The notes: a model not told the origin generated them from the sequence alone. 64,000 bases of DNA from Gordonia amicalis NBRC 100051 = JCM 11271 (GCF_000332995.1 NZ_BANS01000030.1:1-64000); one strand, 5' to 3'; shown: positions 8,423-18,300, counted from the first letter of the stretch. Translations and numbers: made by a program.

Positions 8423-9739
8423 ATGACCGACATCACTCGGGGGCAGGGTCGTCGCAACGCGAAGTTGGCGTCTCTCCCCATCGGTATGGCCGGACGTGCG
8501 GCGGCGGGGCTCGGCAAACGCATGGTCGGCAAAGACAAGGACGAGGTCAACCAAGAACTCCTCGAGAAGTCCGCGGAACAGCTGTTCGCGGTCCTCGGTG
8601 AGCTCAAGGGCGGCGCCATGAAGGTCGGCCAGGCGCTGTCGATCATGGAGGCCGCGATCCCCGACGAATTCGGTGAGCCGTTTCGGGAGGCGCTCACCAA
8701 GCTCCAGGCTGATGCACCGCCGATGTCGGCCGACAAGGTCCACAAGGTCCTCGACCAGCAGCTCGGCACCCGCTGGCGCGAGCGCTTCAAGGAGTTCTCC
8801 GACGAGCCGGCGGCGTCGGCATCGATCGGTCAGGTCCACAAGGGCGTCTGGTCCGACGGGCGCGAGGTCGCGGTCAAGGTGCAGTACCCGGGCGCCGACC
8901 ACGCACTCAAGGCCGACCTGAAGACGTTGTCGCGCATGTCGGGACTCCTGCAGCGGCTGTCGCCGGGCACCGACGTCAAGGCGATGATGGACGAGCTCAT
9001 CGATCGCACCGAGGCCGAACTCGACTACCTCGGCGAGGCCGAGAACCAGCGGGCTTTCGCCAAGGCGTACGACGGGCATCCGGACTTCTTGATTCCCAAG
9101 GTGATCGCCAGCGCACCCAAGGTCGTGGTCTCGGAATGGGTCGACGGTGTCGCACTGTCGAAGATCATCACGACCGGCGACCAGAAGACCCGCGACAATG
9201 CGGCCGCGAAGATGGCCGAGTTCGAGGTCAGCTCGCCCTACCGGGTCGGCCTGCTCCACGGCGACCCGCATCCGGGCAACTTCTTCATCGCCGACGACGG
9301 CCGGTTCGGCGTCCTCGACTTCGGCGCCGTCGGCCACTACCCCGGCGGTCTGCCTCCGGAGACCGGGCCGATCCTGCGGCTCGCCCGGGACAAGAAGTAC
9401 GAGGAGCTCAAGGAGCTCATGGTCGAGGCCGAGTTCATCCGGCCGTCGCATGCGTCGAAGGTCACGAGCGCCGACCTCGAGACCTACCTGCGGCCCTACG
9501 TCGACCCGCTGTACTCGGAGTCGTTCCACTTCACGCGCAAGTGGATGCAGCGCGCCGCCGGCAAGGCGACCGACGTTCGCGGTGAGGTCTACAAGACCTC
9601 GCGAAACCTCAACGTGCCCAAGCGGTTCGTGATGGTGTTCCGTGTACTCGGCGGCTGTGTCGGCATAGCCTCGCAGCTCGAGGCGCATGCGCCGTACCGC
9701 GCGATCATGGAGGAATGGGTCCCCGGCCTGGGCGATTGA
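8423..9739 (+). CDS. ABC1/UbiB-family atypical kinase (AarF, Rv3197 type)
   Basis: A 438-residue member of the ABC1 (AarF/UbiB/COQ8) atypical kinase family. The family signature KxGQ is at Lys67 (KVGQALS), the nucleotide-binding Lys at 152 (VAVKVQYPG), the catalytic loop HGDPHPGN at 279-286, and the DFG-like Asp at 299. COQ8-like proteins act in lipid or quinone metabolism. In mycobacteria the gene next to whiB7 has been linked to macrolide tolerance. It is separated from the convergent whiB7 by a hairpin, and likely co-transcribed with the two upstream genes, since the gap to the previous stop is 15 nt. Confidence 0.93.
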   Translation: MTDITRGQGRRNAKLASLPIGMAGRAAAGLGKRMVGKDKDEVNQELLEKSAEQLFAVLGELKGGAMKVGQALSIMEAAIPDEFGEPFREALTKLQADAPPMSADKVHKVLDQQLGTRWRERFKEFSDEPAASASIGQVHKGVWSDGREVAVKVQYPGADHALKADLKTLSRMSGLLQRLSPGTDVKAMMDELIDRTEAELDYLGEAENQRAFAKAYDGHPDFLIPKVIASAPKVVVSEWVDGVALSKIITTGDQKTRDNAAAKMAEFEVSSPYRVGLLHGDPHPGNFFIADDGRFGVLDFGAVGHYPGGLPPETGPILRLARDKKYEELKELMVEAEFIRPSHASKVTSADLETYLRPYVDPLYSESFHFTRKWMQRAAGKATDVRGEVYKTSRNLNVPKRFVMVFRVLGGCVGIASQLEAHAPYRAIMEEWVPGLGD

Positions 9740-9759
9740 TCCCCCACAGCACGCAGAAC

Positions 9760-9793
9760 GACGACGCCGCGAGCATGTGCTCGCGGCGTCGTC
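9760..9793. terminator. Bidirectional hairpin between ABC1 kinase and whiB7
   Basis: A perfect 16-bp inverted repeat (GACGACGCCGCGAGCA and its complement) with a 2-nt loop lies midway between the convergent stops at 9739 and 9808. It is followed by GCTTTCGG on the plus strand. The extreme stem suggests termination in both directions. Confidence 0.8.
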
Positions 9794-9807
9794 GCTTTCG
9801 GTTCGAC

Positions 9808-10101
9808 TCAGGCCGCCGCGTTCTTCCGCGGCCGGCCACGGGAGCGCTTGCGTGCGATCACCGCACCGCGCTCGAAGATCTCGCCACCCCACACGCCCCA
9901 GGGCTCGGCGCGATCCAGGGCCGCCTGCAGGCACTGGGTCCGCAGCGGGCAATCGGCACACATGGCCTTGGCACGCTCGAGGTCGCGGGGATTGTCGGCG
10001 AACCACAGATCTGCGTCGGCCACCTGGCAGGGCAGGTCGAGCCGGGCGGTCGCTGCGCGGTCCGCCGATGGACAGGACTCGAGTACGCAATCGACAGTCA
10101 T
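9808..10101 (-). CDS. whiB7: WhiB7 redox-sensing transcription activator
   Basis: A 97-residue Wbl protein. Four cysteines for the iron-sulfur cluster lie at 25, 48, 51 and 57 (CxxCxxxxxC), then the G(V)WGG turn in EPWGVWGGEIF, and a C-terminal AT-hook RGRPRK. The AT-hook and the EPWGVWGG sequence separate WhiB7 from other Wbl proteins. It binds SigA and activates intrinsic antibiotic-resistance genes through AT-rich DNA next to the -35 box, including its own promoter. The ATG at 10101 has GGAG 7 nt upstream. A leader of about 500 nt with an upstream frame and an attenuator precedes it. Confidence 0.96.
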   Translation of the reverse strand: MTVDCVLESCPSADRAATARLDLPCQVADADLWFADNPRDLERAKAMCADCPLRTQCLQAALDRAEPWGVWGGEIFERGAVIARKRSRGRPRKNAAA

Positions 10102-10195
10102 TGGTTTTCTCCACATCTGCTCGTTGGGAAATGGTGACCCATGTCCTCGATGTGGATGTCGGTCCGAACCCCTGGTGGGGCGTTGATCGGGTGAC

Positions 10196-10242
10196 AAAAA
10201 AAGAGGGCCACGGGTTTCGCCTCTGCGATTCGCCCGTGGCCC
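10196..10242 (-). terminator. Attenuator in the whiB7 leader
   Basis: On the minus strand the arms GGGCCACGGG (10233-10242) and CCCGTGGCCC (10205-10214) form a perfect 10-bp stem, followed by TC and seven T residues (10196-10202). It is the only textbook U-tract terminator in this region. It sits about 95 nt before the whiB7 start and 16 nt past the stop of the upstream frame, the architecture known from whiB7 leaders controlled by premature termination. Confidence 0.9.
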
Positions 10243-10257
10243 GAATGTCTCGGAGGT

Positions 10258-10515
10258 CTAACTCCGTGGAATTCGTGTCGGTACGGGGAACCCATGCGGC
10301 GCGGGGGCTGCTGCTGCGGCTGCCGCGGGCGGCGCTACGTGCGCTGCTGCAGCCGGATGCGCTGCCGGTGCCATCGTTCGAATAGCGACCGGACGTGCAC
10401 AGACGGCAGGCAGCCAGGAGCGGTTGCGACGGGCGCGCAGAACGACGGCGTGCGCCTGATTCGGCTTGGCCGCAGGCACGGCGACGCCGGCCTGGTTCAC
10501 GATGCTTCCGTTCAC
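10258..10515 (-). CDS. Upstream ORF in the whiB7 leader (85 codons)
   Basis: A frame of 85 codons starts at GTG 10515, with a strong GAAAGGAG site 7 nt upstream, and stops 16 nt before the attenuator. The peptide begins VNGSIVNQAGVAVPAAKPNQ, has a basic stretch with AVVLRARRNRSW in the middle, and ends in a long Ala/Pro-rich run. Its likely role is cis: translation, stalling on drug-inhibited ribosomes, or failure to terminate would change folding of the terminator. That follows the known whiB7 mechanism; the length and Ala-rich end are features I cannot match to a known leader. An ATG 36 nt upstream is in frame but has no ribosome site. Confidence 0.7.
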   Translation of the reverse strand: MNGSIVNQAGVAVPAAKPNQAHAVVLRARRNRSWLPAVCARPVAIRTMAPAAHPAAAAHVAPPAAAAAAAPAPHGFPVPTRIPRS

Positions 10516-10606
10516 TGATCCGCTCCTTTCTCTTCTCGGTGGCTCCCACATGAGCGATGGGCCCCTGACGGACGCAGGAATACTCCCACCCGTGCTGACG
10601 GAGACC

Positions 10607-10645
10607 AGACTAAACGGTGCGCCGGAAAGCGCACAACCTATTTTT
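10607..10645 (-). promoter_or_regulatory. WhiB7-type autoregulated promoter
   Basis: On the minus strand AAAAATAGG (10637-10645) abuts TTGTGC (-35, 10631-10636), and TAGTCT (-10, 10607-10612) follows after 18 bp. An A/T-rich block three bases upstream of a TTGnnn -35 is the WhiB7 recognition signature, and the sequence closely resembles the mycobacterial whiB7 promoter as I recall it. The A/T block overlaps the uvrD2 stop codon. Transcription should start near 10600. Confidence 0.8.
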
Positions 10646-12785
10646 GACCTGCGGTTTTGACGAGCTCAAGAAGATCCTCTCCGTACTCGTCGAGTTTCTG
10701 CGCGCCGATCCCCGAGATCGACACCAGCGCAGCGGTATCGGTGGGGCGTTGTTCGGCGATCGCGGTGAGCGTCTTGTCGGAGAACACGACGAAGGCGGGC
10801 ACCTTCTTCTCGTGCGCACGATCGCGACGCCACTCCTTGAGAGCGACCAGGAGGTCCTCATCGAGGTCGGACGGGCATCCGGCACAGCGGCCGAGCAGGG
10901 TCGCCGTCGAATCCATCAGCCGCGAGCCGCAGACACGGCAGGTCGGTCCCTTGCGGGGGGCACGTTCCTTGGCGATCTTCGAGGCCGGCGAATCGTCGGG
11001 GATGAGATCGGTCAGGAACCGCGACCGGCGGCGTGCGCGGCCCCCCTCGTTGCGGGCCAGCGCCCACGACAGGTGCAGATGTTCGCGCGCACGGGTCACG
11101 CCCACGTAGAACAGGCGACGTTCCTCTTCGACGTCCTCCCAGGAGCCCTTGATGGCCTGACTGATCGGCAACGAGCCGTCGGTCAGCCCCACCAGGTAGA
11201 CCGCGTCCCACTCGAGTCCCTTCGCCGCGTGCAGCGACGACAGCGTGACACCCTGCACGGTCGGTGGGTGGCGTGCCTCGGACCGGGTGGTGAGTTCCGC
11301 GGACAACTGCGGCAGCGTGAGGTCGGGGTTCTCCGCGACCATGTCCTCGGTCAGCTGCACCAGCGCCTTCAGCGATTCCCAGCGGGCGCGCGCCTGGGCA
11401 CCCGACGGCTCCTCGTCGGTGAGTCCGAGTTCGCCGAGAACCGCGCGCACGACGTCGATGGTCGTGACACCGGGCTTGACCTCGCGGCCGGCAACCGTGG
11501 CGATCTGACGCATCGCCTGCCGGACCTCGGTGCGGGCGAAGAAGGCCTCACCGCCGCGTACCTGGTACGGGATCCCGGCCTCGGTCAGCGCCTGCTCGTA
11601 GTTCTCCGACTGGGCGTTGACGCGGTAGAGGATCGCGACCTCGGACGGTGAGACACCCGACTTGATGAGGTGTTTGATCTCGATCGCGATCGACGTGGCC
11701 GCGGCCGGTTCGTCGGCGTACTCGGCGAACTGCGGTTCCGGGCCGGGTGGGCGCTGGCCGATGAGCCGGAGCCGGGTGCCGGCGATGCGTCCGCGGGCGG
11801 CGCCGATCACGCGGTTGGCGAGGTCGACGACCTGGGGTGTGGACCGGTAGCCCCGCTCCAGTCGGACGACCGTCGCCTCCGGGAAGCGACGGCTGAAGTC
11901 CAGCAGGTAGTTCGGCGAGGCGCCGGTGAACGTATAGATCGTCTGGTTGGCGTCACCGACCACCGTCAGATCGTCGCGCTCGCCGAGCCAGGCGTCGAGC
12001 AGGCCCTGCTGGACCGGCGTCACGTCCTGATACTCGTCGACGACGAAACACCGGTAGCGCGAACGGAATTCGTCGGCCGCACCGAGTTCGATGGTCAGGA
12101 TCTGGGTCATGTAGATGAGCAGGTCGTCGAAGTCGAGGAGACGGTCGCCGTCGGGCGAGACCTTGGAGTCCTCGTAGTGCGCGTACACCGCGGCGACCTT
12201 CTGCGGGGGTGCCGGTGACTCGCGACCGAGACGACCGACCGCCTCGACGTAGTTCTCCGGCGAGATCAGGGTGGCCTTGGCCCACTCGATCTCCGAGGAC
12301 AGGTCGCGCAGGGTGTCGGTCGCGGTGTCCAGGCCGGCGCGGCGTGCGGCGCGCGAGATGAGCGGGAACTTGTTGTCGAGGAGCTCCCATCGGGCATCGC
12401 CGAAGGCGCGCGGCCAGAAGTATCGCAGCTGCCGCATCGCGGCGGCGTGGAAAGTCTGGGCGGCGACGTTGCCGGTGGAGCCGCCGACGCCGAGGCTCCG
12501 CAACCGGGTCCGCATCTCCCCCGCCGCGCGGGCGGTGAACGTCACCGCGAGGACCTGACCGGGATTCACCTGACCGGTGTCGACGAGATGCGCGATACGG
12601 CGCGTGATGGTGCGCGTCTTACCCGTACCCGCACCGGCGAGCACGCACACCGGTCCGCGCGGCGCGAGGACGGCCGCAGACTGCTCGGGGTCGAGGCCCT
12701 CGACCGCACCGGCGTCGCGGGAGCGGGCATCGGGGTTCGCGGAAGAGGTCGGGTGGCGCACGGGGTCCACTATGTCACCACCCAC
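10638..12785 (-). CDS. uvrD2: ATP-dependent DNA helicase UvrD2
   Basis: A superfamily 1A 3'-5' helicase of 715 residues. Walker A is GAGTGKT near residue 50, Walker B DEYQD near 255, and the [10 protein letters not shown] motif near 275. [17 protein letters not shown] and [10 protein letters not shown] mark the C-terminal motor motifs. A four-Cys cluster (CRVC and CAGC) links the motor to a C-terminal HRDC domain, as in mycobacterial UvrD2, which is essential there. The GTG at 12785 has GGAG 7 nt upstream; downstream GTGs exist. It is divergent from the mycoredoxin gene and is followed by whiB7, whose promoter overlaps its 3' end. Confidence 0.95.
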   Translation of the reverse strand: MGGDIVDPVRHPTSSANPDARSRDAGAVEGLDPEQSAAVLAPRGPVCVLAGAGTGKTRTITRRIAHLVDTGQVNPGQVLAVTFTARAAGEMRTRLRSLGVGGSTGNVAAQTFHAAAMRQLRYFWPRAFGDARWELLDNKFPLISRAARRAGLDTATDTLRDLSSEIEWAKATLISPENYVEAVGRLGRESPAPPQKVAAVYAHYEDSKVSPDGDRLLDFDDLLIYMTQILTIELGAADEFRSRYRCFVVDEYQDVTPVQQGLLDAWLGERDDLTVVGDANQTIYTFTGASPNYLLDFSRRFPEATVVRLERGYRSTPQVVDLANRVIGAARGRIAGTRLRLIGQRPPGPEPQFAEYADEPAAATSIAIEIKHLIKSGVSPSEVAILYRVNAQSENYEQALTEAGIPYQVRGGEAFFARTEVRQAMRQIATVAGREVKPGVTTIDVVRAVLGELGLTDEEPSGAQARARWESLKALVQLTEDMVAENPDLTLPQLSAELTTRSEARHPPTVQGVTLSSLHAAKGLEWDAVYLVGLTDGSLPISQAIKGSWEDVEEERRLFYVGVTRAREHLHLSWALARNEGGRARRRSRFLTDLIPDDSPASKIAKERAPRKGPTCRVCGSRLMDSTATLLGRCAGCPSDLDEDLLVALKEWRRDRAHEKKVPAFVVFSDKTLTAIAEQRPTDTAALVSISGIGAQKLDEYGEDLLELVKTAGQK

Positions 12786-12865
12786 CGACGCACTCCGGAC
12801 CGGCGATCGGGGCCGGCGATCGGGGCCGGCGTGACGCGTCCCACGCCGGGGACGACGGCGCCGCC

Positions 12866-12892
12866 GGGAACAGCCCCGATGACCGTGGTGTT
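12866..12892 (+). promoter_or_regulatory. SigH-type promoter of the mycoredoxin gene
   Basis: GGGAAC (12866-12871) and GTT (12890-12892) are exactly 18 bp apart, the consensus of SigH/SigR-dependent promoters (GGAAY-N18-GTT). The start of transcription would fall at about 12898-12901, on or next to the ATG, so the mRNA is probably leaderless; no ribosome site is visible before the ATG. sigH itself is in this window. Confidence 0.8.
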
Positions 12893-12900
12893 ATGGGTGC

Positions 12901-13185
12901 ATGAGCAACGTGATCGACGACGAGGCCGGCGCCCGCACCTCCGACACCGGCGAACTGACCATGTACACCACCTCGTGGTGCGGCTATTGCGCCCGCCTCA
13001 AGACCGGACTGAAGGCCAGCGGGATCCCCTGGCAGGAGATCGACATCGAGCTGAACCCGGATGCCGCCGAGTTCGTCGGCAGCGTCAACGGCGGCAATCA
13101 CGTCGTCCCGACCGTGCTCTATGCCGACGGCACGACCGCGACCAACCCCTCGATCGCCGACGTCAAGAAGAAGCTCGGCGTCTGA
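12901..13185 (+). CDS. mrx1: Mycoredoxin (mycothiol-dependent glutaredoxin-like)
   Basis: A 94-residue glutaredoxin-fold protein with active site WCGYC at Cys27/Cys30 and a cis-Pro region VVPTVLYADG near residues 69-79. Mycoredoxin-1 reduces mixed disulfides between proteins and mycothiol, with recycling by mycothiol disulfide reductase. The first 18 residues are a polar extension. The start is fixed by a SigH-type promoter ending just before the ATG. The gene is monocistronic, with a terminator right behind it, and lies between uvrD2 and nudC as in M. tuberculosis. Confidence 0.93.
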   Translation: MSNVIDDEAGARTSDTGELTMYTTSWCGYCARLKTGLKASGIPWQEIDIELNPDAAEFVGSVNGGNHVVPTVLYADGTTATNPSIADVKKKLGV

Positions 13186-13200
13186 TCTCGTGACCCGATC

Positions 13201-13233
13201 ACCCGGGCCCGGCTCTCGCCGGACCCGGGTTTT
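13201..13233 (+). terminator. Intrinsic terminator after mycoredoxin
   Basis: ACCCGGG (13201-13207) pairs with CCCGGGT (13224-13230), with an inner CCGGC/GCCGG pairing and a TCTC loop, followed by TTTTC. It lies 15 nt after the stop and before the convergent nudC end. Confidence 0.85.
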
Positions 13234-13245
13234 CTGTCTGTCGGG

Positions 13246-14181
13246 CTACCGGCCCGGCGCTTGCGTTCCCTGGGCCCAGGACTCGATCAGCGTGCGTGCG
13301 ATCGAGATCGAGCCGGGCAACTGCAGCCGGGGCGCTTCGCCGCCCGGACCGGAATCGGCGCGCGTCCATCCATCCCGCGACAACGCCTCGCGCACCTCGT
13401 CACGGTGGAACCACTGGGCGTCGCCGATCTCGCCGTCGAGGAAGGCCAGTTCGTCGGCCGGGTCGCCGATCGCGGCGAAGCCCAGCATCAGCGACCGCGG
13501 GAACGGCCACGGCTGGCTGCCCAGGTAGCGCGGTTCACGCACCACGATGCCGACCTCTTCGTGCACCTCCCGCAGGACGCACTGTTCGAGCGACTCCCCC
13601 GGCTCGACGAAGCCGGCGAGGGTCGAGTACCAGCCGTCGGGCCAGACGGCCTGGCGCCCCAGCAGAATCCGGTCGGCGCCGTCGTGCACCACGGTGATGA
13701 TCGCGGGATCGGTGCGCGGGAACTCGTCCCGGCCGGATTGGACCCTACGACGTACCCAACCGCCCCGCGCCGGCTGGGTGGCCGAGCCGTCGACCGGTGA
13801 ATGACGCGCCGTCTCATGCCAATTCAGGATTCCCAGCGCGGTGACGAGCAGGCCCGCCTCGTCCGGCGTCAGATGGATCGCGCCGCGGCGCGCGTCGTCG
13901 GTGGGTCCGTCGATGTGGTCGACCCGGCGCGTCCACCGGTCGATGCCGTCGACCACACCGAGAATCACCGCGTCGGCCGGCGGCGCATCGGCAACGGTGG
14001 CCGCCGGAACCCAGTGCAGTGCACCGGAATCCCCGACCGGATACCGGCCGTTGGAGTCGATCAGCAGCACCTTCGCCGAAGACCATCCCGCCAGCATCCG
14101 CTCGGTGTCGTCGCGGATCCCGTCGGCTCGGTGGAAGGTCGCGCGCGACAGCAGCGGCTGCTGGACAAGTTCGAACTGCAC
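13246..14181 (-). CDS. nudC: NAD(H) diphosphatase NudC (Nudix)
   Basis: A 311-residue Nudix hydrolase cleaving NAD(H) to NMN(H) and AMP; family members also remove NAD caps from RNA. The Nudix box lies at residues 190-212 (GFVEPGES, then REVHEEVGI), followed by the NudC-specific SQPWPFPRS at 222-230. The zinc-ribbon region before it has no cysteines at all (RHSPVDG at about 126-132), and the only Cys in the protein is inside the Nudix box. So the metal ribbon has been lost, a trend partly seen in mycobacterial NudC. The GTG start at 14181 follows the potassium channel gene by 47 nt on the same strand. Confidence 0.93.
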   Translation of the reverse strand: MQFELVQQPLLSRATFHRADGIRDDTERMLAGWSSAKVLLIDSNGRYPVGDSGALHWVPAATVADAPPADAVILGVVDGIDRWTRRVDHIDGPTDDARRGAIHLTPDEAGLLVTALGILNWHETARHSPVDGSATQPARGGWVRRRVQSGRDEFPRTDPAIITVVHDGADRILLGRQAVWPDGWYSTLAGFVEPGESLEQCVLREVHEEVGIVVREPRYLGSQPWPFPRSLMLGFAAIGDPADELAFLDGEIGDAQWFHRDEVREALSRDGWTRADSGPGGEAPRLQLPGSISIARTLIESWAQGTQAPGR

Positions 14182-14228
14182 GTCGGTGTGTCCCTTTTCC
14201 GTGGTCGGTGCTGGATGGTCGGCGAGCC

Positions 14229-15305
14229 CTAGTCGTCGCCGGGGCTCTTGCGGACGTACAGGAGGCGGTCGCCGACCTCGATCTGCTCGACCTCGCTGTC
14301 GTCGACGCGGTGCAGCACCCCGTTGCGGACGACACCGAGCACGATGTCACGGGTGTGTGCCGGCGAGCCGCCGGTCTCCGTCGGGTCGACCTCGCGTTCG
14401 GCGATGGCGTAACCCGCGTCGGGCGTGAGGAGGTCTTCGATCACCTCGACCACCGACGGGGTCATCGTCGCGATGCCGAGCAGGCGTCCCGCCGTCTCCG
14501 AGGACACCACCACGGAGTTCGCGCCCGACTGCCGCATCAGATGCGTGTTCTCCGACTCCCGGATCGACGCCACGATCTTGGCCCGCGGGTTGATCTCGCG
14601 TGCGGTGAGCGTGGCGAGGACGGCGGTGTCGTCCCGGTTGGTGGCCACGACGATGCTCGCGGCATGTGCGACACCGGCGAGGCGGAGCACGTCGGACTTG
14701 GTGGCGTCGCCACGGACGGTGACCAGCCCGTTGGAGGCCGCGGACTCCAGGACGGTGGGGTCGGCGTCGACGACCACGATCTCCGAGGGCTTGATGCCGT
14801 CGCCGCGCATGGCGTCGACCGCGGTGCGGCCCTTGGTGCCGTAACCGATGACGACGGTGTGATTGCGCACGGTATTCCTCCAACGCTGGATCTTGAGCGC
14901 CTGTCGGGACCGTTCGGTGAGCACCTCGAGAGTGGTGCCGATCAACACGATCAGGAACAGCACACGCAGCGGCGTGATGATGATGAGGTTGATGAATCGA
15001 GCGAAGGGGCTGATCGGCGTGATGTCGCCGTATCCGGTCGTGGACAGCGTGACCGCCGAGTAGTAGAGCGCATCCAGGTAGGACAGTTCGTTGTCCTGGG
15101 CGTCGCGATAACCTTCGCGGTCGAGCCAGACGACCACCGAGGTGAACAGCAGCGCCAGCGTTGCCCACAGCACCCGCCGGCCGATGGCGCGGCTGGGGCT
15201 CTGCTGCAGTTCGGGGATGCGGACGACACCGACCAGCGCGTGGTCGGGCCGGTTGGCCAGCTCGGATGATCCGAAGCGGCCGCGGAAGCGGCTACGCACG
15301 GCCAC
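14229..15305 (-). CDS. Two-helix potassium channel with RCK domains (Rv3200c type)
   Basis: A 358-residue potassium channel subunit. Hydrophobic helices lie at about 45-62 and 103-127, with a pore loop between them carrying the selectivity filter TTGYGD at residues 89-94. A cytoplasmic RCK/TrkA-N domain begins with VVIGYGTKGRTA at about 151-162, and a TrkA-C-like part ends the protein. Such channels are gated by ligands bound to the RCK ring. The GTG at 15305 has AGGAG 7 nt upstream. It is 60 nt downstream of adnB and probably co-transcribed with adnAB and nudC. Confidence 0.92.
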   Translation of the reverse strand: MAVRSRFRGRFGSSELANRPDHALVGVVRIPELQQSPSRAIGRRVLWATLALLFTSVVVWLDREGYRDAQDNELSYLDALYYSAVTLSTTGYGDITPISPFARFINLIIITPLRVLFLIVLIGTTLEVLTERSRQALKIQRWRNTVRNHTVVIGYGTKGRTAVDAMRGDGIKPSEIVVVDADPTVLESAASNGLVTVRGDATKSDVLRLAGVAHAASIVVATNRDDTAVLATLTAREINPRAKIVASIRESENTHLMRQSGANSVVVSSETAGRLLGIATMTPSVVEVIEDLLTPDAGYAIAEREVDPTETGGSPAHTRDIVLGVVRNGVLHRVDDSEVEQIEVGDRLLYVRKSPGDD

Positions 15306-15365
15306 GTTTGCGCTCCTGGAGTTCGCTCACACGCTGAAATGTAACCCACGGAGGGGCGCGATAGC

Positions 15366-18300
15366 TCATTTGGCGAGCTTGGCGGCGATGGTTGCCTCGT
15401 CGGGCAGGTCGTCGGCCTCCAGGGTGTGTCCGTCACGCACGTAGTGGAACGCCGCGTGCACCTTCTCCACCGGGACACCGGCGAGCTGCGCCCAGGCGAT
15501 CCGATACGCGGCCAGCTGGATGAACAGCGACTCCCGTCTCGCCGGTTCGGGTACGACGCCGGTCTTCCAGTCCACGACCGTCCACGAGCCGTCCTTCTCG
15601 GCGAAGACCGCGTCGATCCGGCCGCGCACGACGATGCCGCCGATCACCGTCTCGAACGGCACCTCCACGTCGGTGGGGCTGCGATTGGCCCAGCGCGAGG
15701 CGAGGAATGCGTCACGAAGGGCGTCGAGGTCGGCGTCGGGACTCGCTGTTGCGTCGGCGGCACCGGGCAGTTCGTCGATGTCGAGCAGCCGGGTGGCGCC
15801 GAACCAGCGTTCCACCCAGGCGTGGAATGCGGTGCCGCGCCGTGCCATCGGGTTGGGCCGGAAGGGAGTCGGACGCCGGAGCCGACGGGCGAACTCGGCC
15901 TCGTCGGCGTCCAGTTCGACGAGCTGACTGACCGAGAGGTGCGTCGGCAACGTCACCTCGACGAGCGCCTGGTTGGCCTGATGATGTTCGGCCAGAAGTG
16001 CCGCCACCTCGGCCTCCCAGGCCGCGACCTCGTCCTCCGGATCCGGTGGCATCGGCAGGGTCTCCGGATCGGCCGAGGTGGCGGGGGTCTCGAACAGCGC
16101 GGGCGCCTCGCGGTCCGCGATGGCCGCCAGGACGAGGTCGGCGGCCGCCTGCACCGCATCGCGGCGCCCGGCGAGCGGGTCGCGCGGCCAGGGCTGCGCG
16201 ACAACGCGTTCGGCGAGCGGGTTGGTCGCGTCCTCTGCGGGCGGCGGCGTGCGGACCGCGATGGACAGACCGGTGGAGTCGACGGCCGGGTCGGTGACCG
16301 CCTCGTCGACGGCAACCATCAGCTCGTCGAAGAAATCCGAACCGCCGCGCGGCTTGTCACCGGTCTCCGACCAGTGGTGGGCCGAGATCAGCAGATCGTG
16401 CCGGGCACGGGTGAGGGCGACGTAGAGCAGGCGCCGGTCTTCCTCGAGGCGTCGTTCGCCGATCGCCGCCTTGTGATCGGACAGGGCGTCCTCGAGCTGT
16501 TTGCGGTCGCCGACCGTGTCGATCTTCAGCAGCGGAAAGCCCTCGGGCGCACCGTCGGCCGACTCGGCGGGGATCGCGAGGTCACCGCGCAGGTCGGCGG
16601 GGAGTTCGCGCGCGCTGCCGAGCCAGGTGGTGTCGGCCTTGGCACTGGGGAAGATGCCCCTCGCCAGGTGGGGGACGGCCACGACATCCCACTCCAGACC
16701 CTTGGCCGCGTGCACGGTGAGGATCTGCACGCGCTGTTCGGCAACCTCGATCCGGCCCGGTTCGAGGCCTTTCTCGATGGACTCGGCGGCGTCGAGGAAC
16801 GCCAGCAGCCCAGGCAGATTGGCGCCGGGACGGTCGGCGTAGTGACTCACGTAGTCGGCGAACGCGTCGAGATGTTCGCGGCCGGTGATCGCACCGCGCA
16901 TGCGCCGTGCGCGGATCTGTGCTTCCACGCCGACGCCGATGGTGTTCTCCACGTCGGCGACGAGTTCGGGCAGTGGCTGTCCGATGCGGCGCCGAAGTGA
17001 TTCCAGTTGGGCGCCGAACGCCCGGATGCGGGCGTATCCCTCGGGGCTGTAGTCGCCGGGGTCACCGGGATCGATCACGGCGTCGGCGATCCCGGCCCGG
17101 TCGACGATCTCGGTGGGCAGCACCGCGTCGAGCGCGGCGTCGAGCTCTTCCCGGCTGGTGACGACCCCACCCGCTTCGGCGTAACTCTCGGCGGCCAGGG
17201 TCGTGGCCCGGCGCCAGAGTGCCGCAAGGTCTTTGGCCCCCAACCGCCAGCGGGCACCGGTGAGGAGCCGCATCACCGCGGTGCCGGCCATCGGGTCGGC
17301 CATCACGCGCAGGGTCGCGACGATGTCCTGGATCTCCGGGACGTGCAGCAGTCCGCCGATGCCGACGACCTCGGTGGGGATGCCGCGGCTCTCCAGCTCG
17401 GCGGCCAGCGGTGCGGAATCCTCGTTGCGCCGCACCAGGATCGCCGTGGTCGGCGGTGCCTCGCCGGCGGTCTCGGCCGCCCGGTAGCGCGTCTCGATCT
17501 CGTCGGCGATCCAGTTCCGTTCGTCGATGACCGTCTCGGTGAGAGCGAGGGTCGCGGTGCCGCGCGGGGCGTCGGGCCGGGGCCGCAGGATGGAGACCGG
17601 GATGCCGCGGCGGCGGAGTTCCTCGGAGATCTGGTTGGCCAGGCGAAGGCCCTGGGCGGCATTGCGCCAGCTGGTGAGGAGTTCGCGGCGCTCGGCGGGC
17701 GTGCCGTCGGGGCGCGGGAAGTCCCGGGCGAACCGCGGCAGATTCGCCGCGGAGGCGCCGCGCCACCCGTAGATCGACTGGATCGGATCGCCGACCGCGG
17801 TGACGGCGACGGCATCGCGCGACGGATCGTGGCCGCCGAACAGGGTCGAGAGCAGCACGCGCTGCGAGTGCCCGGTGTCCTGGTACTCGTCGAGGAGGAC
17901 CGCCCGGAACGCCGTGCGCTCAGCGGCCACGACCTCCGGATTGGACACGACGAGCCGTGCGGCGAGCGACATCTGGCTGCCGAAGTCCAGTGCGGACTGA
18001 ACCCGCATCGTCTCGCCGAGGGCGATGACCATCGGGATCAGTTCGCGCCGTTCGTCGATCACCTCCTGGACCTTCAGCAGCGCCTGCGTCGGCTTGTCGC
18101 GTTGCTTCGGCCCCTTCGGCAGGGTGTCGATGAGCTCGTACAGCTTCGAGCCCGCCTCGGCGAGATCGTCGATGTCGACGAGATGTTCGGACATCTCGCC
18201 GTACAGCTTGAGGACGGATTCGGTGACGGAGGCCGGAACCTTCTTGGTGTTCAGTTCCCCCGGCCACGACGACACGAGCGAGAACGCGAGCTGCCAGAGT

